A stretch of 64,000 bases of DNA, taken from the NCBI GenBank assembly GCA_920105805.1, contig CAKKTI010000030.1, positions 1 through 64,000 of the forward strand, read 5' to 3'. Under the pieces are notes generated by a model that searched no databases, was not told the DNA's origin, and worked only from the letters and a program-made list of their open reading frames with translations. Positions 38,601 through 48,420 of this stretch are shown here, in pieces. A program made the position numbers and the translations under genes. Position 1 is the stretch's first letter; the number at the start of each line of letters is the position of its first letter. This stretch comes from Condylostoma magnum (taxonomy: Eukaryota; Ciliophora; Heterotrichea; Heterotrichida; Condylostomatidae).

Positions 38601-41453
38601 AGTTAGAATTGGGACATTTTCCACTTATTTGTTTAATTTCTCTATAGTATATGACAGTCTCTTAAGATCATCATTGATCTATATCTCCTAATCAAATAAT
38701 TTCCAAATTCTATCTGGAATTCCTTATAAAACTAAAGGATTTGCTAAAAATGCTTCAACTTCTTTATTCTTATCACTTTGATTTAAGAAGCTCTGGGCTT
38801 GATACACAATAAAGTTCTCTATAATCAGCAATGCTAGGTTCTTATGCTTCTTTACTTATCCTTCCATTTTATTGTACATCGTAGCTTTGATTTTATATCC
38901 CCACTCTTCCTCTTCCTTTGACTCAAAAATCAGCTCAATGTCCTCAGGGTCATATAACTCGATAATTTGATTATCATTGTTTTAGATCTTATAAACTTCA
39001 TAGCCTCTACTTTTAACTGTAATTGATGCTCCTTCTCCTATTTTTGTTTAACTGTCAAGCTCTAAAATTACTCTTAATATTTGGTGTTAAGATTCTCATT
39101 TATGGGTTTGATTTTCATTAGCTCCATGGGGATGTTTTGACTCGATATTGACCTCCTACTCTTATATAATTACGTCCTCATCCTATATTTTCATAGGTTT
39201 TAACATTGAGTGTAGATTTAGTAGTATGGGAATAATTGTGTTCAGTACGTAAGGAGATACCTAGTTCTAGCTATACGCGTTTAGTATGAATAGAGAGTAC
39301 TGTAGTTAGTTCAGCATATCACTATACTAGTCGGCAAACAGAAGACCAGAGGTAGAAACTGCAGTTAGATTATGAGTCAGTAGACAATTCAGAAGTCTTC
39401 GTATACCTGGAAGATATTTATCCGAGTCCTCTTTGTAAATGTATATAAGAGATCTTATATAAGACCAGAAAAAGTCATCTAGTAGTTTATTTTCTTTAGC
39501 TAATATCAAATCTAAATTTTCAAGCAAGGAATCAAGCAATTTTCCCAACGATTCACTAGAAGCTCCTCTTAGTAGCTCAACCATTACTGGAATTTAAGAG
39601 GTTTCTGACAGAAGGGACTCGTATAATAATTTGTTGTCTATACTTGTATGAGTGATTAGTTTTGAAAGTAGTTTAATCTACTAGTCAGGATTATCAAAGA
39701 AGAGCTTAAGGCCTTATATGATACAAGTAATAGAAGCAAATCTTACCTCTGATGAATCATTGTATTTAAGTTGTTTTAATATCTTATAGATTTACTTACG
39801 TAAATCCTTATTAAACTAGTCTTCTGATAGATTTAATTTGGAAAAGCAAATCAGCTGCAATCTAAGAATGTCTAGTAATTTTACTAAGATCGACTAATTA
39901 TTAATCGAGTTTTCTAATAGAATAGTTAAATTCTCAAATACCAAATTTTAAGGATCAGTGATAAAACTTTCCTCGCATATATTTTAGCCTGGCCTGATTT
40001 TCTTCTATCTCATAAGCACTTTGTCAGTTTTTGTGTGAATATCATCTAAAATTTAGTTGAATATCAGCATTGGGGCTTCAGTTGCCTCACTGTCCTAAAA
40101 CTTATCCATATTAAACTCATCAATTAAGCTTTTGTTTAAAACAACTGTATTAGCAGGTAATTTAGGCAGTGACGGTTCCTCAACTATAGAAAGCTAGTCC
40201 TTCTTTCCTAGCTATACAGCAAATTACAACACGATATCATTGCAGACTACAGAGCTAACCTTTTTGGTATCTAAGTAAAACTTGACCTTCTGGCTAACAT
40301 TGTCAATAAGTACTCCAACAAGTGCGTCGTTAGAATACGAGTCAACAGTCTTATCAGCTCCTATAATCTTTCCACTTTTTTCGTATCCAAAAATCATTCT
40401 TCTATTAGAGGTAATCACTCCTATTGCGAACTTATCACTGGGCTCGGCCTCCACTTTAAGCTAGACAAAATAAGCTCCTAGGCTATTAATCTAAGTAAAC
40501 TCTAAAATCTCATTAACCTCCTACGCTAATTAAGATTTCACTGTTTTGTAGTCATTACTTAGATTCAATTAAGGGTCATTAGACTTAAAGATAAAGTCCT
40601 AAACTACTCCGTTTGTACAAAATCTGTTAAGTTTTGCCAGGGTGGGAATTATATCGATTACTACGTCCTTAGAAATAGCAGGATATGGCTAAATCTGTAC
40701 TAAAAATTAAAGAATTCCCGATAGATCTGCTCTTACAACACTTATTCCTAACTCAAAAGCCAGTGCACGATCTTGTAGAATTTCTTTTATACTCATTTGA
40801 ATATCCATCACGTCTTTGACTGGAATTTATCCTCTGAATTAGCCCAGTTGTACTCCATCAAGCATTTCTCTAGTTAATGACATAAACTCTTAACTTAGAT
40901 AGTTGTTTTAAGGACTAATAGTCTTAATTGCTAGTAGTATAGACTTTATGAAAAATCTAATCTGAACTGTTCTGACGGGATCTTAAGCCTACCTTAGATT
41001 TGTGAATTGATGCGATTCTTTCAGTCTTTTTGTTATTTCTAGCTCGTTAGAGATGCTTTTGTACAGTGCAAGGAGGTTATAGTAGATTTTAGCTAAGTTA
41101 CTTGGAATATCAAGCTTGGATTTCTGGTATAGTAGGCTTATTAAGGAGTTTAAAGTATTTTTTCTAGCCTTTTTGTCCATTTGCTGTAGTATTCTTTCTT
41201 CTAATCCAAAGCCTAGCTCGAATTTCAAGGCTTCCTTCTCTAGTTATGTTATTTTCTCTGTTAAAGGCTTGCTAGGTTAAAGTGTCTCGAAGATTTCATC
41301 CTCCGGAGGGGTAGAACTCTCGTCGTAATCTATGAAGTTCAATATTGAAGGCTTTTTATTGAGGAAAATTTAATTGTTGTCCTTGCTTTGCATAAGCTCT
41401 GTGTCTGAGAGCCCGGAAGCGTGGGATACTGCTGACTCTAGCTGATTTCCCAT
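29679..41453 (-). CDS. Giant HECT-type E3 ubiquitin ligase with SPRY-like and HERC-like domains
   Basis: One frame of 3925 codons with no intron. N-terminal MGNQ suggests N-myristoylation. A SPRY/B30.2-like domain lies near residues 310-410 (KFAIGVITSNRRMIFGYE, VKFYLDTKKVSSVVCNDI). Two copies of a domain found in very large HECT ligases begin ESKHPHGANENQTHKWE (about residue 775) and ESPHPYYNNMDHNQI (about 2685), each ending in a WGYK motif. More SPRY-like segments occur near 3130-3330. The C-terminal HECT domain shows FTVDFKDEGSVDAGGPYNE, LFIPCPNNKHNLGLFRD and the catalytic Cys3879 in VSHTCFFSLELPNYSSKEI. It accepts ubiquitin from an E2 and passes it to substrates. It resembles HERC/HECTD4-class proteins, but the exact family is not settled. 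Stop TAG 29679-29681. Confidence 0.9.
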
Positions 41454-41696
41454 ATTTTTATAGCCAATATTATTGGTATAGAGCAAACTGGGTATTTTAC
41501 TTTATTATTAGAGGGTTACAATAGTTGTTTATGTTAAAGAATGAAGTGCATATTATGAGAACTTAGTAAAATTGTGAATAAACTACAAATGTAGTACATT
41601 TATGGATTTAGCATTTTATGCTTTAGATGGCTTTTATGGGAAGTTTACTGAGATAATACATAAAATACAACAAAGCAACAAAGTTAGTATAGTAAA

Positions 41697-42161
41697 ATGG
41701 ATAGGCAGATGAAAGTTAAAGTTGGATAATTTTCAGCATTATCTGTTTAAGATAGAATAGTTAATCAAAATTACACACTTTCAATTATTGTTAAAGGCTA
41801 ACTTGATAATTTTGATGGATATATAATTGATTTTGGAATCTTTAAGAGAATGATTAGATAATTATGCTCCTAAATAAATAAAAAGGTTTTTGTAGCAAAT
41901 AACCAAAGCTGGGAAATGAGAGATGATGAAATTGTTTAAATTAATAGCCCATCTGGCAAATTCATTCATGTGCCTCTAAAAGATATCCAGTTCTTACCTT
42001 TAGATAGAATTGATAACTTTTAGATTGGAAAGTATATTATAAATTTTGTAATAGAGAAGCTAACCTTAGAGTTTTTACTATCAAAAGAAATATCCGAGAT
42101 AGGGATATAAGTTATTACACAGGAACAAAAATCCACTTATATAGAAAAGATTCAAAGCTAG
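41697..42161 (+). CDS. PTPS/QueD-fold-like protein lacking zinc ligands
   Basis: 154 residues. The pattern FSALSVQD, NYTLSIIVKGQLDNFDGYII and DFGIFKRMI resembles 6-pyruvoyl-tetrahydropterin synthase / QueD, in which F.AAH, HGHNY.v.v.v.G and DF..lk are conserved. The zinc-binding His residues of that family are absent: Ser, Asn and Gln stand in their places (LSVQD, VNQNYT). If the assignment is right, this is a non-catalytic or re-purposed member. Stop TAG 42159-42161, directly against the stop of the convergent gene. Confidence 0.45.
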
Positions 42162-42991
42162 TTATTTTAACATCCTATTTACCTGTAAACGATAGTCTTT
42201 TTGATATGTATTAAGAATTAGCTAAATTAAAAGTCTTTTCTTATATATATGCATTTCTAAATTGTCTTAAAATACATCCTGCTAAACAATATAATCGGAT
42301 TAGATAGGTTTAACTCTTTTGGTACAATAGTGTCCTTGATCAACATCAGCATGAATTATCTTTTGATTGTATTTCTTCCTTGTTTATTTAAACTTGTGAA
42401 CTAACTTATTATAAAAGAACCTGTTCTAAGTTATATGATTATAGCCTAACTTTTTCTAAAGTTGTTAAGGGTTCTTTTATTTGTTTTTATATGCTATGCT
42501 CAAGTGACCTTTTGTATTATTTTACACTCTAAGAGCTCTATAATAGATTCCAGATGTAATATTAATCTTTGAGCAATATCCCTTGCATGTTTTACAATAA
42601 GCATACTAATGGCATTTACATACACTGTTAAAGCATTCTCTGATTGTCTTATTTGTATTGTAACCCTTATATCATTTTCGCCTCATTTTTTATTAAGCAT
42701 TAATTGTATCAAATAATAGTCATCTCTTGTATAAATTTAGTTTGTTATATTACTCTTTATTTAGATATGTTTAAACAACTATTCATTCAATACATATGCA
42801 ATATACATAATATTCTGAACTTCCATAATTAATTTCTTTTGCTTCCTTTATTACATCTATTTAATCATTATATACTAACAATTTACTTTAATATTAACCT
42901 TTATGCTTTTACTCAGACTCTTTAAGAATACTACCCTAATATTAATAGAAACTAAATGTATTGATATTAATTGCTTAAGCTTATATTACAT
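42162..42991 (-). CDS. Cys-rich protein of unknown function, one 17-nt intron
   Basis: About 270 residues. The core is clearly coding: LLVYNDQIDVIKEAKEINYG, YLNKEQYNKLNLYKRWLLFD, then a dense Cys cluster CFNSVCKCHQYAYCKTCKGYC that probably binds metal, and a helical tail (DNLEMHIYKKRLLIQLI). I give it ATG 42991, a short first exon (MQYKLKQLISIHLVSINIR) and an intron at 42918-42934. Without that intron, the frame joins the upstream FAM135 gene through its TAG TAA, so it could instead be a C-terminal extension of that lipase. Stop TAA 42162-42164. Confidence 0.5.
42918..42934 (-). other. Probable 17-nt intron
   Basis: On the minus strand GTAGTATTCTTAAAGAG: GTA start, AG end, TTCTTAA inside, similar to the proven 15-nt intron. 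Its removal joins the only nearby ATG frame to the strongly coding Cys-rich frame. Supported by frame logic only. Confidence 0.4.
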
Positions 42992-42998
42992 TTAATTA

Positions 42999-44975
42999 CT
43001 AACAAAAGAAATGGAAATACTTCAAAGCGACGATTTTCCAGAAATTAACATCATCAATAATCCTTATATGAGCAGTTCTTCCAATGATACTATCTAGGTT
43101 CCGTTTTTGAATACTAAAATTAACATCAAACCTATAAATATTCTTCAATCTTTTATGAATATTTAAAGCCATTTTTCTTCATATTAATTTCTTTTTGTTC
43201 TTTTTACTGATAACAGATAATCTAGCTGATTCATAGGGTACATAATTATCTTGATGAGAAGACACGCAGACTACTGTATTAAAATATTGCAGATTTCTAT
43301 CCTTACTTAAACGTAGTAAATAAGGATACTTTTAATCCTATAAGTTCAATTACTTTAGACATCTAGACTCCCTTAGCTTTTAAATAATTCACATCCCTGT
43401 TTCAACAATCTAGCAAGTCCCTTCCAGATATCCTAAGTGAGGAGTGCCCAGGCTCATATACAAGAAGAATTTTTCCCGATATTACTTAAGACTGCTTATA
43501 GCAGCTCTTATTATTAATCCACCCATTGAATGGCCAATGAAAGATAAATGTTATAAATTAGGATGGTGTTACTGTATGTAGTCAGCTACTTCTATTGCTA
43601 GTTTAGCGCCCATGGTTTCTAAATCATCATTTGTATTTTATTTATTGCAAGAAGAGCAGAGAAATTATAAATTAGGGTAAAATGCTAGTAACACGTTTTT
43701 TACATGCCGCATATCTTGAGGCCCTGCCTGAAATCCATGTACTAAGACTATTAAATGCTCTCTAGTTGGCCTTTTTCCAACCTTTTAGCTATCAAATGCA
43801 AAATGCTACTCTATTAAAATAGTGCTTTCCTATTAGGAGTCCTTTTGAGTAAGAGAGTACTATTTTTAAGTATCAATGGAAGCTCTTATTGCTTTAGCTA
43901 TTCTATTGTTAATTTCTGAGATGTTAAATTAGCTATCTTCTATCTCATCGTATTAGGATATACTAGAAGAGCATTGTTAATCAAATCTACGTTTTTCATT
44001 GTTACAGTGAATTTAGTATAGGTAAGATGCTACTTTCTTCAGCTTCTTTTAAATTAGATCAACTAATTAATGCCAGATTACATATATTTAGCCTGAGATG
44101 TTATTAATTTCATGTAAAATAGCTTCTGATATTTATTCTGAGTCATGTGAGCCTAATATATCACTAAAAGATTGCTTATTATTTTGTTTATATAAGTAAA
44201 CCAATCTTATTTTATCATTATCTATCTACTTCACATTACAAATTTGTTTATATCAACTGTAAATATTTTTGATATTGTAAAAAGAATTCTTAAGTTGGTT
44301 TTAGAAGAAATCATAGACTTCATTAGCTTCTTTAGATCCAATATATATATTTATATTATTTTGCCTAGGAAATAAAAAGCTAGCAAAACTTTACTCAAGG
44401 TTTTCTTAATTCTCAGTGCTCCTTCTATGCCTAAACTTAAAATCAATCAATGTAGAATGTATAACAAAAGTAGCAATACTATAATAATAATTTTCGAATA
44501 AAACAGGCAAACATTCATTTAAAAATCCACTTTTGAGATTATAGCTGACAGTAGACGCAATTTTAAAACGAATTTCACTTATATCCAACTTATTTAATTC
44601 GTCTATAGTTAACTAGCAGCCAACATCAGCAAATAATAGCTCAATTGTCAGAATGATTTAATGTCTTCATATATCTGGCTAAGCGTCTATTTCAAGTCTG
44701 AATAAAGCCAAGTCATTGATTTTAACTACCTCGTCTGAGTATCTTATGTAGAAAATCCTACTGCATACTGTGCTATTAGAGGGTTAAATCTCAGCTCCTA
44801 AAAGATTATGCTCTGGACTACTGTTTATATTTAAGCTTGCAACATTGTAAGGAAAAGCTGTTTATTACTGTGTTTTTAGCCCAAATCTAATAGCATACAA
44901 CCCTTACTGATAAAGCTCGATATTCCTATAGCGTTCTAGGTGAATTGATATTTCAAATACTGCTCTTAGTGCCAT
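42999..44975 (-). CDS. FAM135: FAM135-family putative lipase / serine esterase
   Basis: 658 residues. The N-terminal half is the DUF3657-like part (MALRAVFEISIHLERYRN, HNLLGAEIQPSNSTVCSRIF). The C-terminal alpha/beta-hydrolase has LIVLVHGFQAGPQDMRHVKN, the nucleophile elbow FIGHSMGGLIIRAA (Ser), SLGTPHLGY and SSHQDNYVPYESARL, all hallmarks of FAM135A/B-type proteins. Substrates are unknown. The family normally ends with a motif like GRTAHIRIIDD, seen here just before tandem TAG TAA (42996-43001), where I place the stop. Start ATG 44975. Confidence 0.87.
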
Positions 44976-45146
44976 TTTATTCAAATATTACTTTTCGTGT
45001 AATATCTATTAACTATTAAACACCTTATTACATAAATATGCACAAAATAACTCCATATGCAATTAACCTTTTTCTTATTAATATCTACACTAAATACCTA
45101 TTATAAGGAATACATGAGTAATAATTTTATTATTCCCAATTATAAT

Positions 45147-46116
45147 ATGGCTGCACGCATAGATCTGAACCGTTATGAGATTCTTTAAACTTTAGGAACA
45201 GGTAAATTCTAGCTTAGGATCATTCGGAAGGGTAAGACTTGCAAGAGATAGAGAATCAGGTGAATTTGTAGCTATGAAAATTCTGAAAAAAGCTGAAATT
45301 CTAAGAATGAAGCAAGTTGATCATGTTATATCAGAGTTTGGTATTTTAAGAACAATACAACACCCTTTCTTAGTAAATCTTATTGGCTATACTCAAAATG
45401 AAAGGTATTTATACTTTGCCTTGGAATATGTGTCTGGAGGTGAGCTGTTTACTTACCTGAGGAATATTGGAAGATTGGAGTCCTCACATGCTAGATTCTA
45501 TGCTTCACAAATTACTCTGATGTTTGAGTACTTGCATAGTCGAAATGTAGTCTATAGAGATTTAAAACCTGAGAATCTCCTATTAGATCCCCAAGGATTT
45601 CTAAAATTGACTGATTTCGGGTTTGCTAAAAATATTGAAGGTAGGACTTATACTTTGTGTGGTACTCCTGAGTATTTGGCCCCTGAAATCCTACTTAATA
45701 AAGGCCATGGAAAACCAGTTGACTGGTGAACATTAGGTATAATAATTTACGAAATGCTTGCAAGTATTGATCCCTTTTCCGATGAAGACCCAATGGCAAT
45801 TTACTAGAAAATCCTTAAAGGAAAGGTCAGATTTCCCAGGAATTTTGATCGCAATGCTAAAAGTCTAGTAAAGCATCTTCTTGTTGCAGATTTGACAAAA
45901 CGTTATGGAAATTTACGGAATGGTGTGAATGATATAAAGAATCATCGTTGGTTTTCAGGTTTGGACTGGGTAAGACTACTAAACAAAGATGTGTAAGCTC
46001 CATATCGTCCTACTATTAGAAGTGCCAACGATACTTCAAACTTTTCTCATTATCCTGACTCAGATACCCTTTCACCTCCAGTTAGACAAGCAGATGATCC
46101 CTTCATTGACTGGTAG
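45147..46116 (+). CDS. AGC kinase, PKA catalytic-subunit-like
   Basis: 317 residues after removal of a 16-nt intron. All PKA-like motifs are present: GTGSFGRVRLARD, VAMKILKK, RNVVYRDLKPENLLL, LTDFGFAK, T-loop TYTLCGTPEYLAPE, and VDWWTLG, whose second Trp is TGA (45727-45729). The C-tail keeps DTSNFSHYPD of the AGC extension and ends DDPFIDW before TAG 46114-46116, in the place of the usual FxxF hydrophobic motif. It would be released by cAMP from a regulatory subunit, if one exists. PKG is less likely because no cNMP-binding domain is attached. Confidence 0.92.
45202..45217 (+). other. 16-nt spliceosomal intron
   Basis: GTAAATTCTAGCTTAG inside the codon for the second Gly of the kinase P-loop GTGSFGRV. 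The frame changes by one base across it, and only removal of exactly 16 nt restores the glycine loop and joins the start MAARIDLNRYEI to the kinase domain. This is the best-supported intron in the window. Confidence 0.93.
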
Positions 46117-46167
46117 TTAATTAGTATTTTGGAAATGATTGTAGTAGCTATTGATCCTATTATGTAC

Positions 46168-47688
46168 TTATCTATAAATATAATTAAAACCACTATAATC
46201 TTCCTTATTAAACTAAAAATCGTCTTTTTCTTGCAAACTTATGCTTGAGTTGCCAATTTACAACGTTTCATTTTTTTCAATTAAACCATCAAATTCCCTA
46301 ATTTAAGGACTCTTAGTGAATACTTTTTGTGCAGATTCTAGAAGAGTAACCTTTCCAAAAAATCGCTGAATAAAAGTTACAGATACATTAAACGCCAAAA
46401 ATCAGCTAAAGACACAAAAAACAAGCCAGTTGTAAAGAATAAACATAGACCATCTCATACCTATCTAACTCTCAACTATACCAAAGAGATAAGGTGAGGG
46501 AAAATCTCCTAATAAGTGTATAATAAAATAGCATAGTGCATTAGCCTAGCCTCTTAGTTCCAAAGGCACAGAGTTCATAACACCTAAACTTATGGGTCCA
46601 ATGGTTCTAATTACAAATTACAAATAAAGGCAAATCAGGGTGAAAAATATCCCAATAATAACAGGAACAAGCATGTCAATGATCTAAGGAGCTAATCCGA
46701 TCAAATAGGCAATTCCTGAGCAAATAAACAATTATTTGCACACAAGCCTTGTTCGTATAGGTGCATATTGATCTAAACTAATGTTGTCAATTTAATTGGC
46801 CTGAGCTGTTTTAGCAAAAATTCTATCCATCAAATATGATCCACTAAAAGTGCCAATAAAACCTGCTATTATTGTAATTCCTCCTAAAATAAGGGCCTCC
46901 TCTCCCTTTGACATATCAAAATGCTAGTACATATAATCAGGCCCCCAGAACGACAGTCCACCTATATAAAACATCCATGCACCATACCCACACACAATTA
47001 GCATATAACTAGGATTATTTATCAATTTTTTAATAGACTCCCATACTGAGTATGTAATAATCCCTCCAGAGTCATTTGCCTTCCTCCTTGCAAAATCAGG
47101 GTCTTTATACATAGTCAAGCATATGATAATAGGAGGAATTATTATTACAGCCTGAATTCAGAAAGGCCAATACCATCCACTTACCAAATCTAAAACAATT
47201 ACTACAAAAATATAACCAATAGCAAATCCGAATACAGCTGAGCCGAAGAACACAGCCATTCATATAGACTTTCTATGAGGAGGTGCTAAATCTACTAAAT
47301 AAGGAGGTACTAATGCAATTAACGCAGCTTCACCTGCACCTGTTAATGATCTGGCTACTGCTAGTTACCAAAATCCTGTAGATGTTGCAGCCAGTACATT
47401 AGCTCCAAGTCAAATCATAAGCCCGATTGATATAATATACAAGGGATGTATGTATTGGGATAAGTGTCCGCAAAAAGGACTAGCTAGCATATACCCTAAA
47501 ATAAATAATGATCCCAAAGCCCCTGCTTCTGGAGAGGATAAGTTCAATCCACTGCTACCTTTAAGGGTAGGAACTAAGCTCTGTATATATATTACACTTA
47601 TAGTGCCTCGGTCCATGTAAATGATAAAAGCAACAATGGTGAAGAAAATAAGATTTCCATACCCTTTAAAATGTATGCAATATACCAT
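46168..47688 (-). CDS. Spinster-type major facilitator transporter
   Basis: 506 residues with about 12 hydrophobic segments. MFS/Spinster features are FIIYMDRGTISVIYIQSL, GSLFILGYMLASPFCGHLS, ARSLTGAGEAALIALVPPYL with the following DLAPPHRKSIWMA, and in the C-half VPLELRGQANALCYFII and HLLGDFPSPYLFGIVESQ, where Spinster proteins have HLLGDAxSPY. The family exports sphingosine-1-phosphate or lysophospholipids, usually from lysosomes. The start is 15 bp after the stop of the RRM-SPOC gene on the same strand. Stop TAA 46168-46170 is chosen; a TAG 24 bases upstream is possible. Confidence 0.85.
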
Positions 47689-47703
47689 TTTTTATTAATA
47701 TTA

Positions 47704-48396
47704 CTAACTTGAGATACCATCATTTGTAGACTTACGCCTGCCTTCACATAAAAGGCCTAAAATTTGATTTTATGCAAGACCTGGGTGGAAACGTTCACAT
47801 GCACCTGGGGGCAAAAGATACAGATCATGACTTCCCAAGCTATAAAATCCAGCCTTTTGCCTTTCAACAAAATACTAGACAAACGCATTAAACCAAGAAT
47901 ACTAGGACTCGTTTGACGGTTCAATTAAAATCGTTCCACAACTGGGAGGAATATCTCCAAATCCAATGCGATGTGTGAAATTTAAGTGACTTGGCATATC
48001 AGGCTTAACTCCTTACAAATGATAAGCAATTACTCCAAACCGCTGGCCTTGCATGCGGGATATGAAGCCTTTCCATAACAGTTTTCTACTAGTTTGCTCC
48101 GTAGCAGAATCATGACTAAAGGCAATTGACCATCCTTGCGAGTTAAGAGCAGTCAGGGCGGCCTGGGCCTCTGTAGTGTCTGGCATTTCAACAAAAGCAT
48201 AGCAACTTTACCTCAATGGAAAGCCCTTGGGGCCATTTCTTATTACTCGCACTTTACCTACTTTACCGTAGCGAGCAAAGACTGTCAGAAGTTGCCCCTG
48301 GGGAAATCCTACGGGCAGATGTGAAACGTGAAGCTTTACTCCCTTTGGTGAGGGGGAGTTAGACCTTGATCGAGATCTAGAGTATCGTCTGTTCAT
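47704..48396 (-). CDS. Small Spen-like RNA-binding protein: RS stretch, RRM and SPOC domains
   Basis: 230 residues. It opens with an RS stretch MNRRYSRSRSRSNSPSPKG, then one RRM (KLHVSHLPVGFPQGQLLTVF, QSCYAFVEMPDTTEAQAAL), then a SPOC-like domain (WKGFISRMQGQRFGVIAYH, FVQYFVERQKAGFYSLGS with HDLYLLPPG). RRM plus SPOC defines the Spen/RBM15 family of RNA-processing and transcriptional regulators, which are normally several times longer. The RS stretch suggests a link to splicing. Ends with tandem TAG TAA (47701-47706). Confidence 0.8.
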
Positions 48397-48420
48397 TTTT
48401 TTTAGTTGCTGGTTAAAATT

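Noticed and set aside
42189-42580. Plus-strand continuation of the PTPS-like gene as a membrane protein
   Set aside because: It is hydrophobic only because it is antisense to the AT-rich Cys-rich gene.
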